64,000 nt of DNA from Bacillus timonensis (GTDB lineage Bacteria; Bacillota; Bacilli; Bacillales; Bacillaceae_L): the NCBI RefSeq assembly GCF_000285535.1, contig NZ_HE610985.1, positions 596,691 through 660,690 of the forward strand, given 5' to 3'. Each line of letters starts with the position of its first letter. The stretch's first letter is position 1. Below, one piece after another: positions 37,633-48,186 of this stretch. Under the pieces are notes generated by a model. It was not told the origin of the DNA and ran no database searches. It saw only the letters and a program-made list of their open reading frames with translations. The position numbers were made by a program, and so were the translations under genes.

Positions 37633-37893
37633 CTATTCACTTTCTTCAGATCCATATTCCTCTGGAATATCAATGATAATCATATCAGTTCCAATTTTTC
37701 GAATATGTTGCCATGATACGCGGACTTCATTTCCTTGTTTTCTTAAACCAAACCACTTTAACGAAGGTATGATGAGTGCCTTTATTTGACCCGTTCTTTC
37801 ATCAATTTCTAAATCTGTTTGCCCTAAAACACCAAGTCTTTCCGCACGTTTTACATCGACAATTTCTTTTCCACTTAATTCACTTAGTCTCAA
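37633..37893 (-). CDS. ymxH: YlmC/YmxH family PRC-barrel protein
   Basis: An 86-residue PRC-barrel-like protein conserved next to mlpA in bacilli. It starts RLSELSGKEIVDVKRAERLG and has the QIKALIIPS core and an acidic end. The function is unknown; it is sporulation-associated by relatives. The start is taken as TTG at 37893, because AAGGGGTGG lies nine bases upstream and homology begins at the following Arg-Leu. The open frame continues upstream without support. Confidence 0.88.
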   Translation of the reverse strand: MRLSELSGKEIVDVKRAERLGVLGQTDLEIDERTGQIKALIIPSLKWFGLRKQGNEVRVSWQHIRKIGTDMIIIDIPEEYGSEESE

Positions 37894-37956
37894 GAAGACC
37901 ACCCCTTCAATGTCCTTACTACATACTATGGAGTAGTCCACTTTTTTAGAAGCAAA

Positions 37957-39198
37957 TTAGTTTGAAAGCTTTAGTGGTAAATCATCGGTAGGACTAATTA
38001 ACGCTAATGAAAAATCATCAGTGAAAACTCGTTTCCCCATTGCATTTACACTATCTTCATTAACTACATTTATCTCGTCTAAAATTTGATCAAGACTTTT
38101 ATGCTCTTTTAATAATAATTCATTTTTCCCATTTCGGCTCATTCTGCTGTTTGTACTTTCAAGACTTAACATGAGGCTACCTTTCATTTGTTCTTTACTA
38201 TTCTTTAATTCTTTTTCGGTAATGCCCTCTGCTTTAAGCTTTGCTAATGTATCTTGAATGGTTTCAAATAACAGATTTAATTGATTGCTTCCTGTTCCCC
38301 CATAAATGGTTACCATTCCAGTGTCCTTATATGAGGAATGGTAGGAAAATACCGAATAGGCTAAGCCTCTTTGTTCACGTACATCTTGGAACAAACGACT
38401 GCTCATACTGCCACCTAGAATATTATTTAACACAATTAAATCGTATATATCTTTGTCCCCAATTTGTAAACCATTGAAACCTAAGCACAAATGAGCTTGT
38501 TCCGTTTCTTTCTTTCGTGTGATTTTATTGGTGTGGAAGGTAGGCTTTTGCAATTCTTGCTTCGTATGATTTCCTGAATAGTTGCCGAAATAAGCTTCAA
38601 CTTCAGTAATAAAGTTTTCTTCAATATTACCAGCAATAGACACAACCACATTTTCTGGTGTATACATGTCATTCATATATTGACGAAGCTTATCTCCATT
38701 AAAGGTTTCTAATCTTTCTTCCGTACCTAAAATTGGATAACCTAGTGGATGATTTTCGTAAGTTGCTTTACTTAGCAAATCATGGACAATATCATCTGGT
38801 GTATCTTCATACATTTTAATTTCTTCATAGACAACATTCTTCTCTTTTTTCAATTCGTCTTCATCAAAGGTTGAATTGAAAAACATGTCTGCTAATACAT
38901 CCAATGCAAATTTTGAATGCTCATCTAATACTTTTGCGTAATAACAAGTATATTCTTTGGAAGTGAAGGCATTTACTTGTCCGCCAATACTATCAAATGA
39001 CTCTGCAATCTCCCTTGCGGTTCTGGTTTTCGTCCCTTTGAAAAACATGTGTTCAAGAAAATGAGAAATTCCGTTATTCTCTGGGGTTTCATTCCGGGAT
39101 CCCGTCCCAATCCACACTCCAATTGCAACTGATCGAACAGTTGGGATATTTTCTAATACAATTCTTACACCATTTTGACAAGTATATTTTTTGATCAA
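37957..39198 (-). CDS. mlpA: Zinc peptidase MlpA (YmxG), M16 family
   Basis: A 413-residue mitochondrial-processing-peptidase-like enzyme. The inverted zinc motif HFLEH is near residue 50 (NGISHFLEHMFFKGT), with the third ligand in NVVYEEIKMYEDTPDD, and the C-terminal Arg/Tyr stretch is RGLAYSVFSYHSSY. In B. subtilis MlpA influences extracellular protease (aprE) expression. The start is TTG at 39198 with AGGAGG nine bases upstream. The preceding 10 codons of open frame are rejected. It lies 32 bases after ylxY. Confidence 0.95.
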   Translation of the reverse strand: MIKKYTCQNGVRIVLENIPTVRSVAIGVWIGTGSRNETPENNGISHFLEHMFFKGTKTRTAREIAESFDSIGGQVNAFTSKEYTCYYAKVLDEHSKFALDVLADMFFNSTFDEDELKKEKNVVYEEIKMYEDTPDDIVHDLLSKATYENHPLGYPILGTEERLETFNGDKLRQYMNDMYTPENVVVSIAGNIEENFITEVEAYFGNYSGNHTKQELQKPTFHTNKITRKKETEQAHLCLGFNGLQIGDKDIYDLIVLNNILGGSMSSRLFQDVREQRGLAYSVFSYHSSYKDTGMVTIYGGTGSNQLNLLFETIQDTLAKLKAEGITEKELKNSKEQMKGSLMLSLESTNSRMSRNGKNELLLKEHKSLDQILDEINVVNEDSVNAMGKRVFTDDFSLALISPTDDLPLKLSN

Positions 39199-39230
39199 GG
39201 TTGTATTCCTCCTGTTCTCAAAACGCAATA

Positions 39231-40205
39231 TTACTTTTTCTTTAGTATAATACGTTCCTCGTTTAATAATGTAGAAACGTTATCGATTGCAAGATTTTTT
39301 TGCTTTATAGATAAAATTAATCTTTCAAGACTCTGAGCAGTTGGTGATGTTGGATGCATTAAGACCATGGCTCCAGGATGAATTTTGCCCATTACTCGTT
39401 GAACCAATACATGTGGCTGGGGGCGCTGCCAATCGATTGTATCCACACTCCACATGATTGTTTTCATACCGAGATCATCTGCTATTTTTACTACCTCATC
39501 ACGATAACTCCCACTTGGAGGTGCAAAAAGGGTTGGCTTTTTACCTGTTGCTGCCTCAATTACCTGATTCGTTTTAATTAACTGCTCCCTAACCATATCG
39601 GATGCCAATGTTTTCATATCTGGATGTGTATAGGAATGGTTCCCAATCTCATGACCGCTATCCGCAATCATTTTTGCTAAATCCGGATTTTCCTTTACCC
39701 ATCTACCTTCTAAGAAAAAGGTTGCTTTTACATTATGCTTCTTTAGAGTTTCAAGCATATCAGGAATATATTCATTTCCCCATGCCACATTTATAATAAA
39801 TGAAACAACAGGTTTGTTAGGATTTCCTCGATAAATGGGAGACGAAGGTAAATCTTCAAGGTGAACTTTCGGCGCTAGCTGGTTATACACAAGCTTATTT
39901 TCATCAAAAGCGCCTACTTTTTTCATCTTTTCATAAGAAGCTTTAATATTTACTTCAAGTCCATTTAAGCCAGGTGTAGCTTTCCAAACCGAATCAATCT
40001 TTGCATCCTCCGCAGGAATGTTATATTCAATTGCCCTTTTTTCAATTTCATTTAACAACTGATTACCTTTACTACTAACAGGGATTGCGTCAGCACTTTC
40101 TTTGAGTCCCCGAATGTAGTCATTTGTAAACGGATTATGTAATGAACCAATGGAAATTAATAAAATGCATATAAAAACAAAAAATTGTATGTACTGTTTT
40201 TTCAT
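39231..40205 (-). CDS. ylxY: Polysaccharide deacetylase-like protein YlxY
   Basis: A 324-residue protein with an N-terminal signal or anchor (MKKQYIQFFVFICILLISIG) and a NodB-like domain from about residue 125. Motif 2 is present (HEIGNHSYTHPD), as are the later conserved APPSGSYRDEV and MWSVDTIDW. Motif 1, normally TFDDGP, reads IINVAWGNE and lacks the catalytic Asp pair, so true deacetylase activity is doubtful, as for YlxY proteins in general. ATG at 40205 has GAGGGGG upstream. It sits between pnp and mlpA, the B. subtilis order. Confidence 0.9.
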   Translation of the reverse strand: MKKQYIQFFVFICILLISIGSLHNPFTNDYIRGLKESADAIPVSSKGNQLLNEIEKRAIEYNIPAEDAKIDSVWKATPGLNGLEVNIKASYEKMKKVGAFDENKLVYNQLAPKVHLEDLPSSPIYRGNPNKPVVSFIINVAWGNEYIPDMLETLKKHNVKATFFLEGRWVKENPDLAKMIADSGHEIGNHSYTHPDMKTLASDMVREQLIKTNQVIEAATGKKPTLFAPPSGSYRDEVVKIADDLGMKTIMWSVDTIDWQRPQPHVLVQRVMGKIHPGAMVLMHPTSPTAQSLERLILSIKQKNLAIDNVSTLLNEERIILKKK

Positions 40206-40302
40206 AGCTATCCCCCTCTTTACTAGAAAATATGTAAAGGAGGGACAAGGTAGAACATAAATCACATAAATAAGCTATTAAATGAATATGCTTTTATAAA
40301 AC

Positions 40303-40329
40303 CTAAAAAGCCCGGTTTACCAGGCTTTA
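40303..40329 (-). terminator. Rho-independent terminator after pnp
   Basis: Stem AAAGCCTGG/CCGGGCTTT (G-U pair) is followed on the minus strand by TTAGGTTTTAT. Confidence 0.78.
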
Positions 40330-40337
40330 GAAAAATT

Positions 40338-42455
40338 TTATTGTTGTTGTTGTTCTTTTTCCTTTTGTTCACGTAAAACAGCTTTTCTTGACAGGTTGAC
40401 ACGACCTTGCTTATCAATTTCTGTCACTTTTACAAGGATTTCATCACCAATTGAGACAACATCCTCTACTTTTCCAATCCGTTCTTCAGCAAGTTCTGAA
40501 ATATGAACAAGTCCATCTTTGCCACTGAAAATTTCAACGAAAGCGCCGAATTTCTCAATACGTTTTACTTTACCAAGGTACATTTGGCCAACTTCCACTT
40601 CTCGAACAATATCTTCGATGATTTTCTTGGCTTTTTGATTCATCGCTTCATCAACTGAAGAGATAAAGACAGTACCGTCTTGTTCAATATCAATTTTTAC
40701 GCCAGTTTCATCAATGATTTTATTGATTTGTTTACCACTTGGTCCAATAACATCACGAATTTTATCTGGATTAATTGTCATTGTTAAAATCTTAGGAGCA
40801 TATTTAGAAAGCTGTGATCTAGGTGTTGTTAATGTTGCTAACATAGAATCAAGGATCTGCATACGACCTTTTTTCGCTTGTTGTAGTGCTTCTTCGAGAA
40901 TTTCACGAGAAAGTCCTTCAATTTTAATATCCATCTGTAGCGCTGTAACTCCCTTTGATGTTCCAGCTACTTTAAAATCCATGTCTCCAAGATGGTCTTC
41001 CATCCCTTGAATATCCGTTAACACAGTGTAGTGCTCACCAGATTTAACAAGACCCATTGCAATACCTGCTACTGGTGCTTTAATTGGTACACCTGCATCC
41101 ATCATAGCTAATGTACTTGCACAGATGCTTGCTTGAGACGTAGAACCATTGGATTCTAAAACTTCAGAAACAAGACGAATAGTGTATGGGAAATCCTTTT
41201 CAGATGGAACAACTGGCTCCAATGCACGCTCACCTAATGCACCATGTCCAATTTCACGACGACCCGGTCCTCTCATAGGTCCTGTTTCACCAACACTAAA
41301 CTGAGGGAAATTATAGTGATGCATAAAGCGTTTTGTCTCTTCAATTCCCAATCCATCAAGGATTTGCACGTCACCTAAGGCACCAAGAGTACAAATACTC
41401 AACGCTTGAGTTTGTCCACGTGTAAATAGTCCTGAACCATGTGTACGTGGAAGTATGCCTACTTCTGAAGAAAGCGGACGAATTTCATCAATTTTTCTTC
41501 CATCCGGACGAACCTTCTCAACTGTAATTAAGCGTCGAACTTCCTCTTTTACAAGTTTATTTAGTATTTCCTTAACTTGCTTAATCGTCGTAGCTTCAGC
41601 TTCTTGTTCCTCAAATTCTGCAACAAGTGCTGCTTTAACTTCATTAATTGCATCTTCTCTTGCATGTTTCTCGGCAACTTGTACTGCTTTGTTAATGCTC
41701 TCTTCAGCTTTCCCCCGAATTTGAGCCTCTAATTCTGAATCAAGCTCGTAAAGGGCAATTTCCATTTTTTCTTTACCCATTTCTGCTACGATTTTTTCCT
41801 GGAATGCAATTAAACGTTTGATTTCTTCATGTCCAAACATAATTGCTTCAAGCATTACTTCTTCAGGAACCTCATCAGCACCTGCTTCAACCATGTTGAT
41901 TGCATCTTTTGTTCCAGCAACAACTAGATTGATATCACTTTTTTCCTGTTCTTTTACTGATGGGTTAATGATAAATTGATTATCAACTCTTCCAACAGTT
42001 ACACCTGCAATTGGGCCTTCAAATGGGATATCTGAAACAGATAACGCCAATGATGAACCAAACATTGCCGCCATTTCAGATGAACAATCTTGATCCACAC
42101 TCATAACAATACTAACAACTTGAACTTCATTTCTGAATCCATCAGCAAATAAAGGACGAATTGGTCTGTCTATTAATCGACTTGCTAGAATTGCTTTTTC
42201 ACTTGGTCTACCTTCACGTTTGATAAATCCTCCAGGGATTTTTCCAACTGCATATAATCGTTCTTCATAGTTTACAGTAAGTGGAAAGAAATCCAAAGGT
42301 TTTGGTTCTTTTGATGCTGTTGCTGTACTTAAGACAGCAGTTTCTCCATAGCGAACTAATACAGCTCCGTTAGCTTGCTTTGCTAATTGACCAATTTCTA
42401 CAGTCAGTTGCCTGCCAGCCCAGTCCATGGAAAAAACTTGCTTTCCTTGTTCCAT
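40338..42455 (-). CDS. pnp: Polyribonucleotide nucleotidyltransferase (PNPase)
   Basis: A phosphorolytic 3'-5' exoribonuclease central to mRNA turnover. The 705 residues equal the B. subtilis length. Two RNase PH domains ([40 protein letters not shown]) are followed by KH ([20 protein letters not shown], near 560) and S1 ([18 protein letters not shown], near 625) domains and a Gln-rich tail. ATG with GAGAGGGG upstream. It lies after rpsO, which has a terminator. Confidence 0.98.
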   Translation of the reverse strand: MEQGKQVFSMDWAGRQLTVEIGQLAKQANGAVLVRYGETAVLSTATASKEPKPLDFFPLTVNYEERLYAVGKIPGGFIKREGRPSEKAILASRLIDRPIRPLFADGFRNEVQVVSIVMSVDQDCSSEMAAMFGSSLALSVSDIPFEGPIAGVTVGRVDNQFIINPSVKEQEKSDINLVVAGTKDAINMVEAGADEVPEEVMLEAIMFGHEEIKRLIAFQEKIVAEMGKEKMEIALYELDSELEAQIRGKAEESINKAVQVAEKHAREDAINEVKAALVAEFEEQEAEATTIKQVKEILNKLVKEEVRRLITVEKVRPDGRKIDEIRPLSSEVGILPRTHGSGLFTRGQTQALSICTLGALGDVQILDGLGIEETKRFMHHYNFPQFSVGETGPMRGPGRREIGHGALGERALEPVVPSEKDFPYTIRLVSEVLESNGSTSQASICASTLAMMDAGVPIKAPVAGIAMGLVKSGEHYTVLTDIQGMEDHLGDMDFKVAGTSKGVTALQMDIKIEGLSREILEEALQQAKKGRMQILDSMLATLTTPRSQLSKYAPKILTMTINPDKIRDVIGPSGKQINKIIDETGVKIDIEQDGTVFISSVDEAMNQKAKKIIEDIVREVEVGQMYLGKVKRIEKFGAFVEIFSGKDGLVHISELAEERIGKVEDVVSIGDEILVKVTEIDKQGRVNLSRKAVLREQKEKEQQQQ

Positions 42456-42607
42456 AAAATAGTACCCCTCTCTAAATCACATTCAAATATATGTAGTGTT
42501 AGTATGAACTAATTTATTCGAACATATCAATACTAGTTAAATATGTAAAGTGAATTTTTGTTCAAATAGTAGAAATGAAGGAAAAATATCCCTCTATTTT
42601 TAACCTA

Positions 42608-42636
42608 ATAAAAAAGCGGGAATGCTCCCGCTTTTT
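42608..42636 (-). terminator. Rho-independent terminator after rpsO
   Basis: A perfect 11-bp stem (AAAAAGCGGGA/TCCCGCTTTTT) followed on the minus strand by a short T/A tract (TATTAGG). Confidence 0.88.
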
Positions 42637-42642
42637 CGTAGA

Positions 42643-42912
42643 TTATCGACGTAGTCCAAGCTTGTTGATTAACTCACGGTAACGAGTTACGTCTTTATTA
42701 CGAAGATATGTTAATAAATTACGACGTTTACCAACCATCTTTAATAGACCACGACGTGAATGATGATCCTTCTTGTGTGTACGTAAATGATCATTTAACT
42801 TATTGATTTGCTCAGTTAGGACAGCGATTTGAACTTCTGGTGAACCAGTGTCATTCTCATGAGTTTTATACTCGCTGATAATTTCGTTCTTACGCTCTTG
42901 TGTGATTGCCAT
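42643..42912 (-). CDS. rpsO: 30S ribosomal protein S15
   Basis: An 89-residue early-binding 30S protein that contacts helices 20-22 of 16S rRNA. It has the typical [20 protein letters not shown] and [23 protein letters not shown] at 42912 has AGGAGGTG eight bases upstream; three earlier codons are rejected. The leader carries a compact GC-rich segment that could be the S15 autoregulatory site. Confidence 0.98.
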   Translation of the reverse strand: MAITQERKNEIISEYKTHENDTGSPEVQIAVLTEQINKLNDHLRTHKKDHHSRRGLLKMVGKRRNLLTYLRNKDVTRYRELINKLGLRR

Positions 42913-42929
42913 CCTATTCACCTCCTATA

Positions 42930-42998
42930 ATAGTATCCCCGATTACCTAGCAGACGTTGGTGATTCGGACTGCCACGCAATGGTTCTTTTTCATACTT
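42930..42998 (-). promoter_or_regulatory. Candidate S15 autoregulatory leader of rpsO
   Basis: On the minus strand the leader includes CATTGCGTGGCAGTCCGAAT, then CACCAACG and a CTAGGTAATC segment shortly before the Shine-Dalgarno. It is GC-rich for a spacer and contains short complementary stretches compatible with a multi-helix fold. S15 leaders of this kind are known in Bacillaceae, but pairing was judged by eye only. Confidence 0.35.
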
Positions 42999-43015
42999 AA
43001 CTAGAATACAACTTT

Positions 43016-43981
43016 TTACGATAAAAAGCAAGTATGTTCGTCTATTTTTTCAAAGTATTGCTTTGCGTGTTCCTTATCTTGACCAATTTGTTTTACTAAT
43101 TCATCAATGGACGGAAACTTTCTTTCGGAACGGATTCTTACATGCCATTCGACCGTAACTTCCTCATTGTAAATATCTTCATTAAAATCAAACAGATGAA
43201 CCTCAATCGAAGGTACAGTCCTGTTTTCATGAAAGGTAGGTTTAACACCAATGTTACATACTCCAGTGTACCATTTTGAACCCGTTTTTAAACGAACAGC
43301 ATAAACGCCCATTTTTGGAATGATATAATCACCATTCGGTTTCACGTTAGCTGTCGGAAAGCCAATGGTTCTTCCACGTTTTTCACCATCAACTACAATC
43401 CCTTTTATTGTATAAAACCTACCTAATAGTGGTGGAAGTTTATCGACCTCTCCTGTTTGGATGAAGTCTCTAATCAACGTTGAACTTACCTTTTCATTAT
43501 TAAAGGTTAATTTTTCTACTGTTGTTTGCGTAAATCTTCCATCGGCATGTACAGGTAAAGTTTTCATTGTTCCTTTGCCCAATCTACCGTAGGTAAAATC
43601 AAATCCTGCAACAACATGCTTTACATTAAGCCCAACAATATATTCATCAACAAATTGTTGTGGAAGTAAACTCGCAAACTCAGATGAGAAGTTTACAATG
43701 TATAAATAGTCGATATCACTTTGCGCAAATAACTCTTCTTTATGATGCAATGGAGTAATATATTCAACATGGGTAACATCTTTTTTAAGTACAACTGATG
43801 GATGGGGATCAAACGTCATAACAGAGCATGCAATCCCTTTTTTCTTTGCTTCCTTTTTTGCCGTTTCTACAACCTTTTGGTGCCCCAAATGGAAACCATC
43901 AAAATAGCCCAATGCCAAAACTGTAGGCGGCAAATCTGTTTGATTAAATGTATGTGGATGTGTGATATAAATCGTTTTCAC
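43016..43981 (-). CDS. ribF: Bifunctional riboflavin kinase / FAD synthetase
   Basis: Converts riboflavin to FMN and FMN to FAD. The 321-residue protein has the N-terminal nucleotidyltransferase domain (ALGYFDGFHLGHQKV near residue 25, later AGFDFTYGRLGKGT and SSTLIRDFI) and the C-terminal flavokinase domain (GEKRGRTIGFPTANV, GVCNIGVKPTF). The GTG at 43981 is chosen for AAAGGTG eight bases upstream. It is called ribC in B. subtilis. It follows truB closely in the conserved order. Confidence 0.96.
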   Translation of the reverse strand: MKTIYITHPHTFNQTDLPPTVLALGYFDGFHLGHQKVVETAKKEAKKKGIACSVMTFDPHPSVVLKKDVTHVEYITPLHHKEELFAQSDIDYLYIVNFSSEFASLLPQQFVDEYIVGLNVKHVVAGFDFTYGRLGKGTMKTLPVHADGRFTQTTVEKLTFNNEKVSSTLIRDFIQTGEVDKLPPLLGRFYTIKGIVVDGEKRGRTIGFPTANVKPNGDYIIPKMGVYAVRLKTGSKWYTGVCNIGVKPTFHENRTVPSIEVHLFDFNEDIYNEEVTVEWHVRIRSERKFPSIDELVKQIGQDKEHAKQYFEKIDEHTCFLS

Positions 43982-44010
43982 TTCTATTTCACCTTTTCTC
44001 ACTGAATACC

Positions 44011-44937
44011 CTATTGTAATTCTTGGTTATTGACTAGTACTTTAATAGGTTTTATCAATTGTGGTTTATCTGGGTGTCTTTGATATATTGCTAGGATTTT
44101 TTCATCATGTAGAATAGCAATAGGCTCTCCGATTCGAAGATCATGTAACTCTTCTGGAACCGGTAAAACCGACCCGTTTTTTACTTTCTCTGCTACTTTA
44201 TCATTAATCGTAAATTTGAGCAAATGTGAAAGAGCACCCTCAATTGAAAGGAGATGTTCCTGGATTGTCCCAGTTTTCACTATGTGTTCCAGTTCATCAA
44301 GTGTTATACATTGTTCAAGCGTAAACTCACCAGAAGAGGTCCTTCTTAAATCAGACATGTGTGATGGATACCCGAGTTTTTCACCCATTTGTACGGCTAG
44401 AGTTCGTACATAGGTGCCTTTGCTGCATGTTACACGAAAACGAAAAGAGACAGTTTGATCGTTTTGATTGATATCGCTAATTAGCTCCAGTTTATGAATG
44501 GTAATGTTGCGAGATGGCCTATCGATTACAATACCCTTTCTAGCATACTCATACAGGCGCTTTCCGTTCACCTTAACTGCAGAATACATAGGGGGAGTTT
44601 GAATGATTTCACCAGTTAATGAATGCAACACGTTTACTACTTCTTCTTTCATTATTTCGCGGTCTACTCTTTTCTCTCCAACTATCTCGCCGGATGCATC
44701 TTCTGTTGTAGTTGAAAAACCTAATGTTACTTCCCCTTCGTAGGTTTTATTTGCTGCAGTCACGTATTCTACAATTTTCGTCGCTCTACCTAAACAAACT
44801 GGTAAAACCCCAGAAACATCAGGGTCTAATGTTCCAGTATGGCCTACTTTTTTCATTTTCACTAATTTACGAACCTTAAATACACAATCATGGGAAGTCA
44901 TCCCTTTTGGTTTATTAAGTAGTAATATTCCATCCAC
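44011..44937 (-). CDS. truB: tRNA pseudouridine(55) synthase TruB
   Basis: Makes the universal pseudouridine in the T-loop of tRNA. The 308 residues show the start GILLLNKPKGMTSHDCV, the catalytic aspartate in GHTGTLDPDVSGVLPVCLG (about residues 33-51), and CSKGTYVRTLA. A C-terminal PUA-like region follows. It lies after rbfA, from which a terminator-like hairpin separates it. Confidence 0.97.
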   Translation of the reverse strand: MDGILLLNKPKGMTSHDCVFKVRKLVKMKKVGHTGTLDPDVSGVLPVCLGRATKIVEYVTAANKTYEGEVTLGFSTTTEDASGEIVGEKRVDREIMKEEVVNVLHSLTGEIIQTPPMYSAVKVNGKRLYEYARKGIVIDRPSRNITIHKLELISDINQNDQTVSFRFRVTCSKGTYVRTLAVQMGEKLGYPSHMSDLRRTSSGEFTLEQCITLDELEHIVKTGTIQEHLLSIEGALSHLLKFTINDKVAEKVKNGSVLPVPEELHDLRIGEPIAILHDEKILAIYQRHPDKPQLIKPIKVLVNNQELQ

Positions 44938-44983
44938 TAAGAACCACTCCCAATACTTTTTATGAAAATTCCACTAAAACAAC

Positions 44984-45022
44984 TGAAAAAAGGGATAGAC
45001 TTTGTAAAAAGCCTATCCTCTT
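44984..45022 (-). terminator. Rho-independent terminator between rbfA and truB
   Basis: Stem AAGAGGATAGGCTTT pairs imperfectly with AAAGTCTATCCCTTTT on the minus strand, continuing into a T run, immediately after the rbfA stop. Confidence 0.78.
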
Positions 45023-45024
45023 TA

Positions 45025-45390
45025 TTATTCTCGGTTTGTCTCTTGATTTGAATCCTTGTTAATTTCATGCAGGATCGATTCGATTCGATTCCCATAATCA
45101 ATTGATTCGTCAAACTCAAATAAAATCTCAGGTGTTTTACGTAAACGAATACGTTGGCCAATTTCTGAGCGGATAAAGCCCTTCGCTTTTGCAAGACCTT
45201 TTAAAGTGTTTTGTCTTTGCTCCTCATCACCTAAAACCGAAATAAAAACTTTGGCTTGTTGAAGGTCTCCAGTAACTTGAACGTCGGTTACAGTTACAAA
45301 TCCGATCCGCGGATCTTTAATCTTACGTCCAATAATGTCACTTAATTCCTTTTTCATTTGTTCTCCAACACGATTTGGTCGTAAACTCAT
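45025..45390 (-). CDS. rbfA: Ribosome-binding factor A
   Basis: A 121-residue KH-type 30S maturation factor acting on the 5' end of 16S rRNA and in cold adaptation. The family stretches [33 protein letters not shown] and [14 protein letters not shown] are present. It is encoded 15 bases after ylxP in the nusA-infB operon. Confidence 0.96.
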   Translation of the reverse strand: MSLRPNRVGEQMKKELSDIIGRKIKDPRIGFVTVTDVQVTGDLQQAKVFISVLGDEEQRQNTLKGLAKAKGFIRSEIGQRIRLRKTPEILFEFDESIDYGNRIESILHEINKDSNQETNRE

Positions 45391-45405
45391 CTTTATATCA
45401 CCTCG

Positions 45406-45684
45406 TTATAACCACTCAAAGTCGGTCACTGTTCGATCTAATTCCGGGAACGAATCAATAAACTTTAAGGCATTGTTTAATTCGAGCTCAGAATGCTTTC
45501 GACTTGATGATACAGTAACAATCGCAAGCTTTGTGCGCTGCCATGTATCTTGGTAGTCTACTTCTGCAACTGAAACATTAAACTTTTGTTTGAGCCGAGT
45601 CATGACGCTTTGTAATACGGAACGTTTTGCTTTTAAAGAATTCGCATCATAGATGACACATTCGCATTCTACATAGCCAATCAA
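45406..45684 (-). CDS. ylxP: YlxP, DUF503 family protein
   Basis: A 92-residue protein with the DUF503 fold (ferredoxin-like), start [20 protein letters not shown]. It is associated with late 30S assembly by genomic context and reports on relatives; the exact role is not settled. The start is TTG at 45684, overlapping the infB stop by four bases, so it is translationally coupled. Confidence 0.9.
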   Translation of the reverse strand: MIGYVECECVIYDANSLKAKRSVLQSVMTRLKQKFNVSVAEVDYQDTWQRTKLAIVTVSSSRKHSELELNNALKFIDSFPELDRTVTDFEWL

Positions 45685-47864
45685 TGACGATCAACTTCTT
45701 GCATTACAAATGCTTCTATAATGTCTCCTTCTTTAATATCGTTAAATTTCGCAATTGTTATACCACACTCATAGTTTTGCGCAACTTCCTTGACATCGTC
45801 TTTAAAACGTTTCAATGTATCAATTTCACCTTCAAAGATAACAACACCATCACGGATAAGTCGAACTCCGCTATCACGAGTGATTTTACCATCCGTTACA
45901 TATGACCCAGCAATCGTACCAATTTTTGATACTTTAAAGGTAGTACGTACTTCAGCTTGACCGATTACTTTCTCTTCAAATTCAGGGTCAAGCATGCCCT
46001 TCATTGCGGATTCGATTTCTTCTATTGCCTTATAGATAATACGGTGAAGACGGATATCAACTTCCTCAGCTTCAGCAGTTCTCTTTGCATTCACATCAGG
46101 TCGAACATTAAAGCCGATTACAATCGCATTTGATGCTGATGCGAGTGTAATATCTGATTCATTAATAGCACCGACACCAGTATGAATAATCTTAACTTTA
46201 ACACCCTCAACATCGATTTTTTGAAGAGATGCTGCCAAAGCTTCTACAGACCCTTGAACATCGGCTTTAACAATAAGATTAATTTCCTTCATTTCACCTT
46301 GTTTAATATGCTCAAATAGATCTTCAAGACTAACTTTTACTTTATCGCCACGTTGTTCTACTAATTGTTTTTGTGCTCTAGCTTCTCCAACTTGTCGTGC
46401 TTTCTTTTCGTCTTCAAAAACTACGAATTGATCACCAGCTTGTGGAACATCATTTAGCCCAGTGATTTCAACTGGTGTTGAAGGTCCTGCTTCTTTAACA
46501 CGACGACCTAAATCATTAACCATTGCACGGACACGGCCAAATGTATTACCAACTACTATTGGGTCACCGATGCGTAATGTTCCGTTTTGAACTAATAGTG
46601 TCGCAACAGAGCCTCTTCCTTTGTCAAGCTTTGCTTCAATTACTGTGCCAGTTGCTCTTCTCTTTGGATTAGCCTTATATTCTTCAACCTCACTAACAAG
46701 AAGAATCATTTCAAGCAGGTTGTCGATGCCTTCTCCTGTTAACGCAGAAATTGGAACAAAGATGGTGTCCCCACCCCAAGCCTCAGGAATTAATCCATGT
46801 TCTGTTAATTCTTGCATGACGCGATCTGGATTTGCTGTTGGTTTATCCATTTTATTCACAGCAACGATGATTGGCACCTCAGCAGCCTTCGCATGGTTTA
46901 TTGCTTCAACTGTTTGTGGCATTACACCATCATCCGCTGCAACAACTAATATAGTGATATCTGTAACCTGAGCACCTCTTGCTCGCATTGTTGTAAACGC
47001 AGCGTGTCCTGGAGTGTCCAAGAAAGTAATTTTCTTATCATTTACAACTACTTGATATGCACCAATATGCTGCGTAATACCACCAGCTTCACCAGCTGTA
47101 ACCTTTGTATTACGGATAGAATCAAGGGTAGTTGTTTTACCATGGTCAACATGGCCCATGATTGTTACAATAGAAGGTCTTTCAACTAAATCTTCTTCTT
47201 TATCTTCTTCAACATATTGTTCGAATTCTGTAACTTCAAAAACAATCTCTTCTTCGACAGCTACACCGTAATCAGATGCAATTAGTTCAATTGAATCCTT
47301 ATCAAGTTCTTGGTTAATTGTAGCCATAACACCTAGCATGAAAAGCTTCTTTATAATTTCTGAAGGTTCTTTGCCAAGTTTTTTAGCTAATTCTCCAACT
47401 GTTAATGAGCCGATAAAAGTAATTTTTTCCGGCAATTTCTTTTCTGGCTTTGGTTGGACCGGTTGGTGATTGTTGTTTGAACGATGATTGCCTCGTTGTT
47501 TATTCTTATTCCTCTTATTATCTCTTGGCTGAAATGTCTTTTTCTGACCTTGATTATCGGTTTTTTTACCGTCACGATTTTTAGGAGGTACAGGCTTTTT
47601 CTTAGTTTCATTCTTATCAACCGCACCGGTAGCATTACCCTCATTTACAGCTGTCTTTGGAGTATTGTTTTTGTTTTGATCTTTTGCAGGTTTTACCTGT
47701 TCTGAGTTCTTTCCAAATGTTTGATCCAATTTTTTCAAAATATCTCCCTCTATTGTTGCCATATGATTTTTAACTTCTATGTCCATCTCTTTTAGTTTCG
47801 TTATAACTTCTTTGCTTGAGATATTTTGCTTTTTTGCATATTCGTATACACGCATTCTGCTCAT
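45681..47864 (-). CDS. infB: Translation initiation factor IF-2
   Basis: IF-2 delivers initiator tRNA and joins subunits. The 727-residue protein has an N-terminal IF2-N helix ([20 protein letters not shown]) and a basic Asn/Lys-rich linker (about 55-150). A second IF2-N module precedes the GTPase domain with G1 GHVDHGKTT at 237-245, G3 DTPGH at 282-286 and G4 NKMDK at 336-340, and then domains II to IV. ATG at 47864 has GGGGGTG upstream. The longer frame to 47939 overlaps ylxQ and is rejected. Confidence 0.98.
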   Translation of the reverse strand: MSRMRVYEYAKKQNISSKEVITKLKEMDIEVKNHMATIEGDILKKLDQTFGKNSEQVKPAKDQNKNNTPKTAVNEGNATGAVDKNETKKKPVPPKNRDGKKTDNQGQKKTFQPRDNKRNKNKQRGNHRSNNNHQPVQPKPEKKLPEKITFIGSLTVGELAKKLGKEPSEIIKKLFMLGVMATINQELDKDSIELIASDYGVAVEEEIVFEVTEFEQYVEEDKEEDLVERPSIVTIMGHVDHGKTTTLDSIRNTKVTAGEAGGITQHIGAYQVVVNDKKITFLDTPGHAAFTTMRARGAQVTDITILVVAADDGVMPQTVEAINHAKAAEVPIIVAVNKMDKPTANPDRVMQELTEHGLIPEAWGGDTIFVPISALTGEGIDNLLEMILLVSEVEEYKANPKRRATGTVIEAKLDKGRGSVATLLVQNGTLRIGDPIVVGNTFGRVRAMVNDLGRRVKEAGPSTPVEITGLNDVPQAGDQFVVFEDEKKARQVGEARAQKQLVEQRGDKVKVSLEDLFEHIKQGEMKEINLIVKADVQGSVEALAASLQKIDVEGVKVKIIHTGVGAINESDITLASASNAIVIGFNVRPDVNAKRTAEAEEVDIRLHRIIYKAIEEIESAMKGMLDPEFEEKVIGQAEVRTTFKVSKIGTIAGSYVTDGKITRDSGVRLIRDGVVIFEGEIDTLKRFKDDVKEVAQNYECGITIAKFNDIKEGDIIEAFVMQEVDRH

Positions 47865-47883
47865 ATGTTCACCCCCAAATATG

Positions 47884-48186
47884 TTAATCGAGCAAGAGAT
47901 TAATCTTTTCTGCAAACCCACTTTCTGTAATAGCGACAACTACTCGGGCATCCTTCCCAATCGCGTTGCCTAATGTATACCGGTCGCTAACAGTTCGAAG
48001 TTGAACTTGATAATACGTGCTTTTATCCGTAATTTTCTTAGTAGTGTTTGCTGACGCATCATCAGATAAAAGAACGAGCTTTGCGTTTCCTTTGCGAATT
48101 TCCTTCACAACTAGTTCTTCACCTGAAATGACTTTCCTCGCTCGATTGGCAAGACCTAATAACGATACCCAGTCTTTGTTTTTCAT
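47884..48186 (-). CDS. rplGA: K-turn RNA-binding protein YlxQ (L7Ae family)
   Basis: A 100-residue L7Ae/L30e-type protein that binds kink-turn RNA in B. subtilis. It has [20 protein letters not shown] at the start and [18 protein letters not shown] in the binding region. It is encoded between ylxR and infB; ATG directly follows the ylxR stop. Confidence 0.93.
   Translation of the reverse strand: MKNKDWVSLLGLANRARKVISGEELVVKEIRKGNAKLVLLSDDASANTTKKITDKSTYYQVQLRTVSDRYTLGNAIGKDARVVVAITESGFAEKINLLLD

Noticed and set aside
44937-45194. Minus-strand open frame overlapping rbfA
   Set aside because: A shadow of rbfA in another frame, extending through the rbfA terminator.
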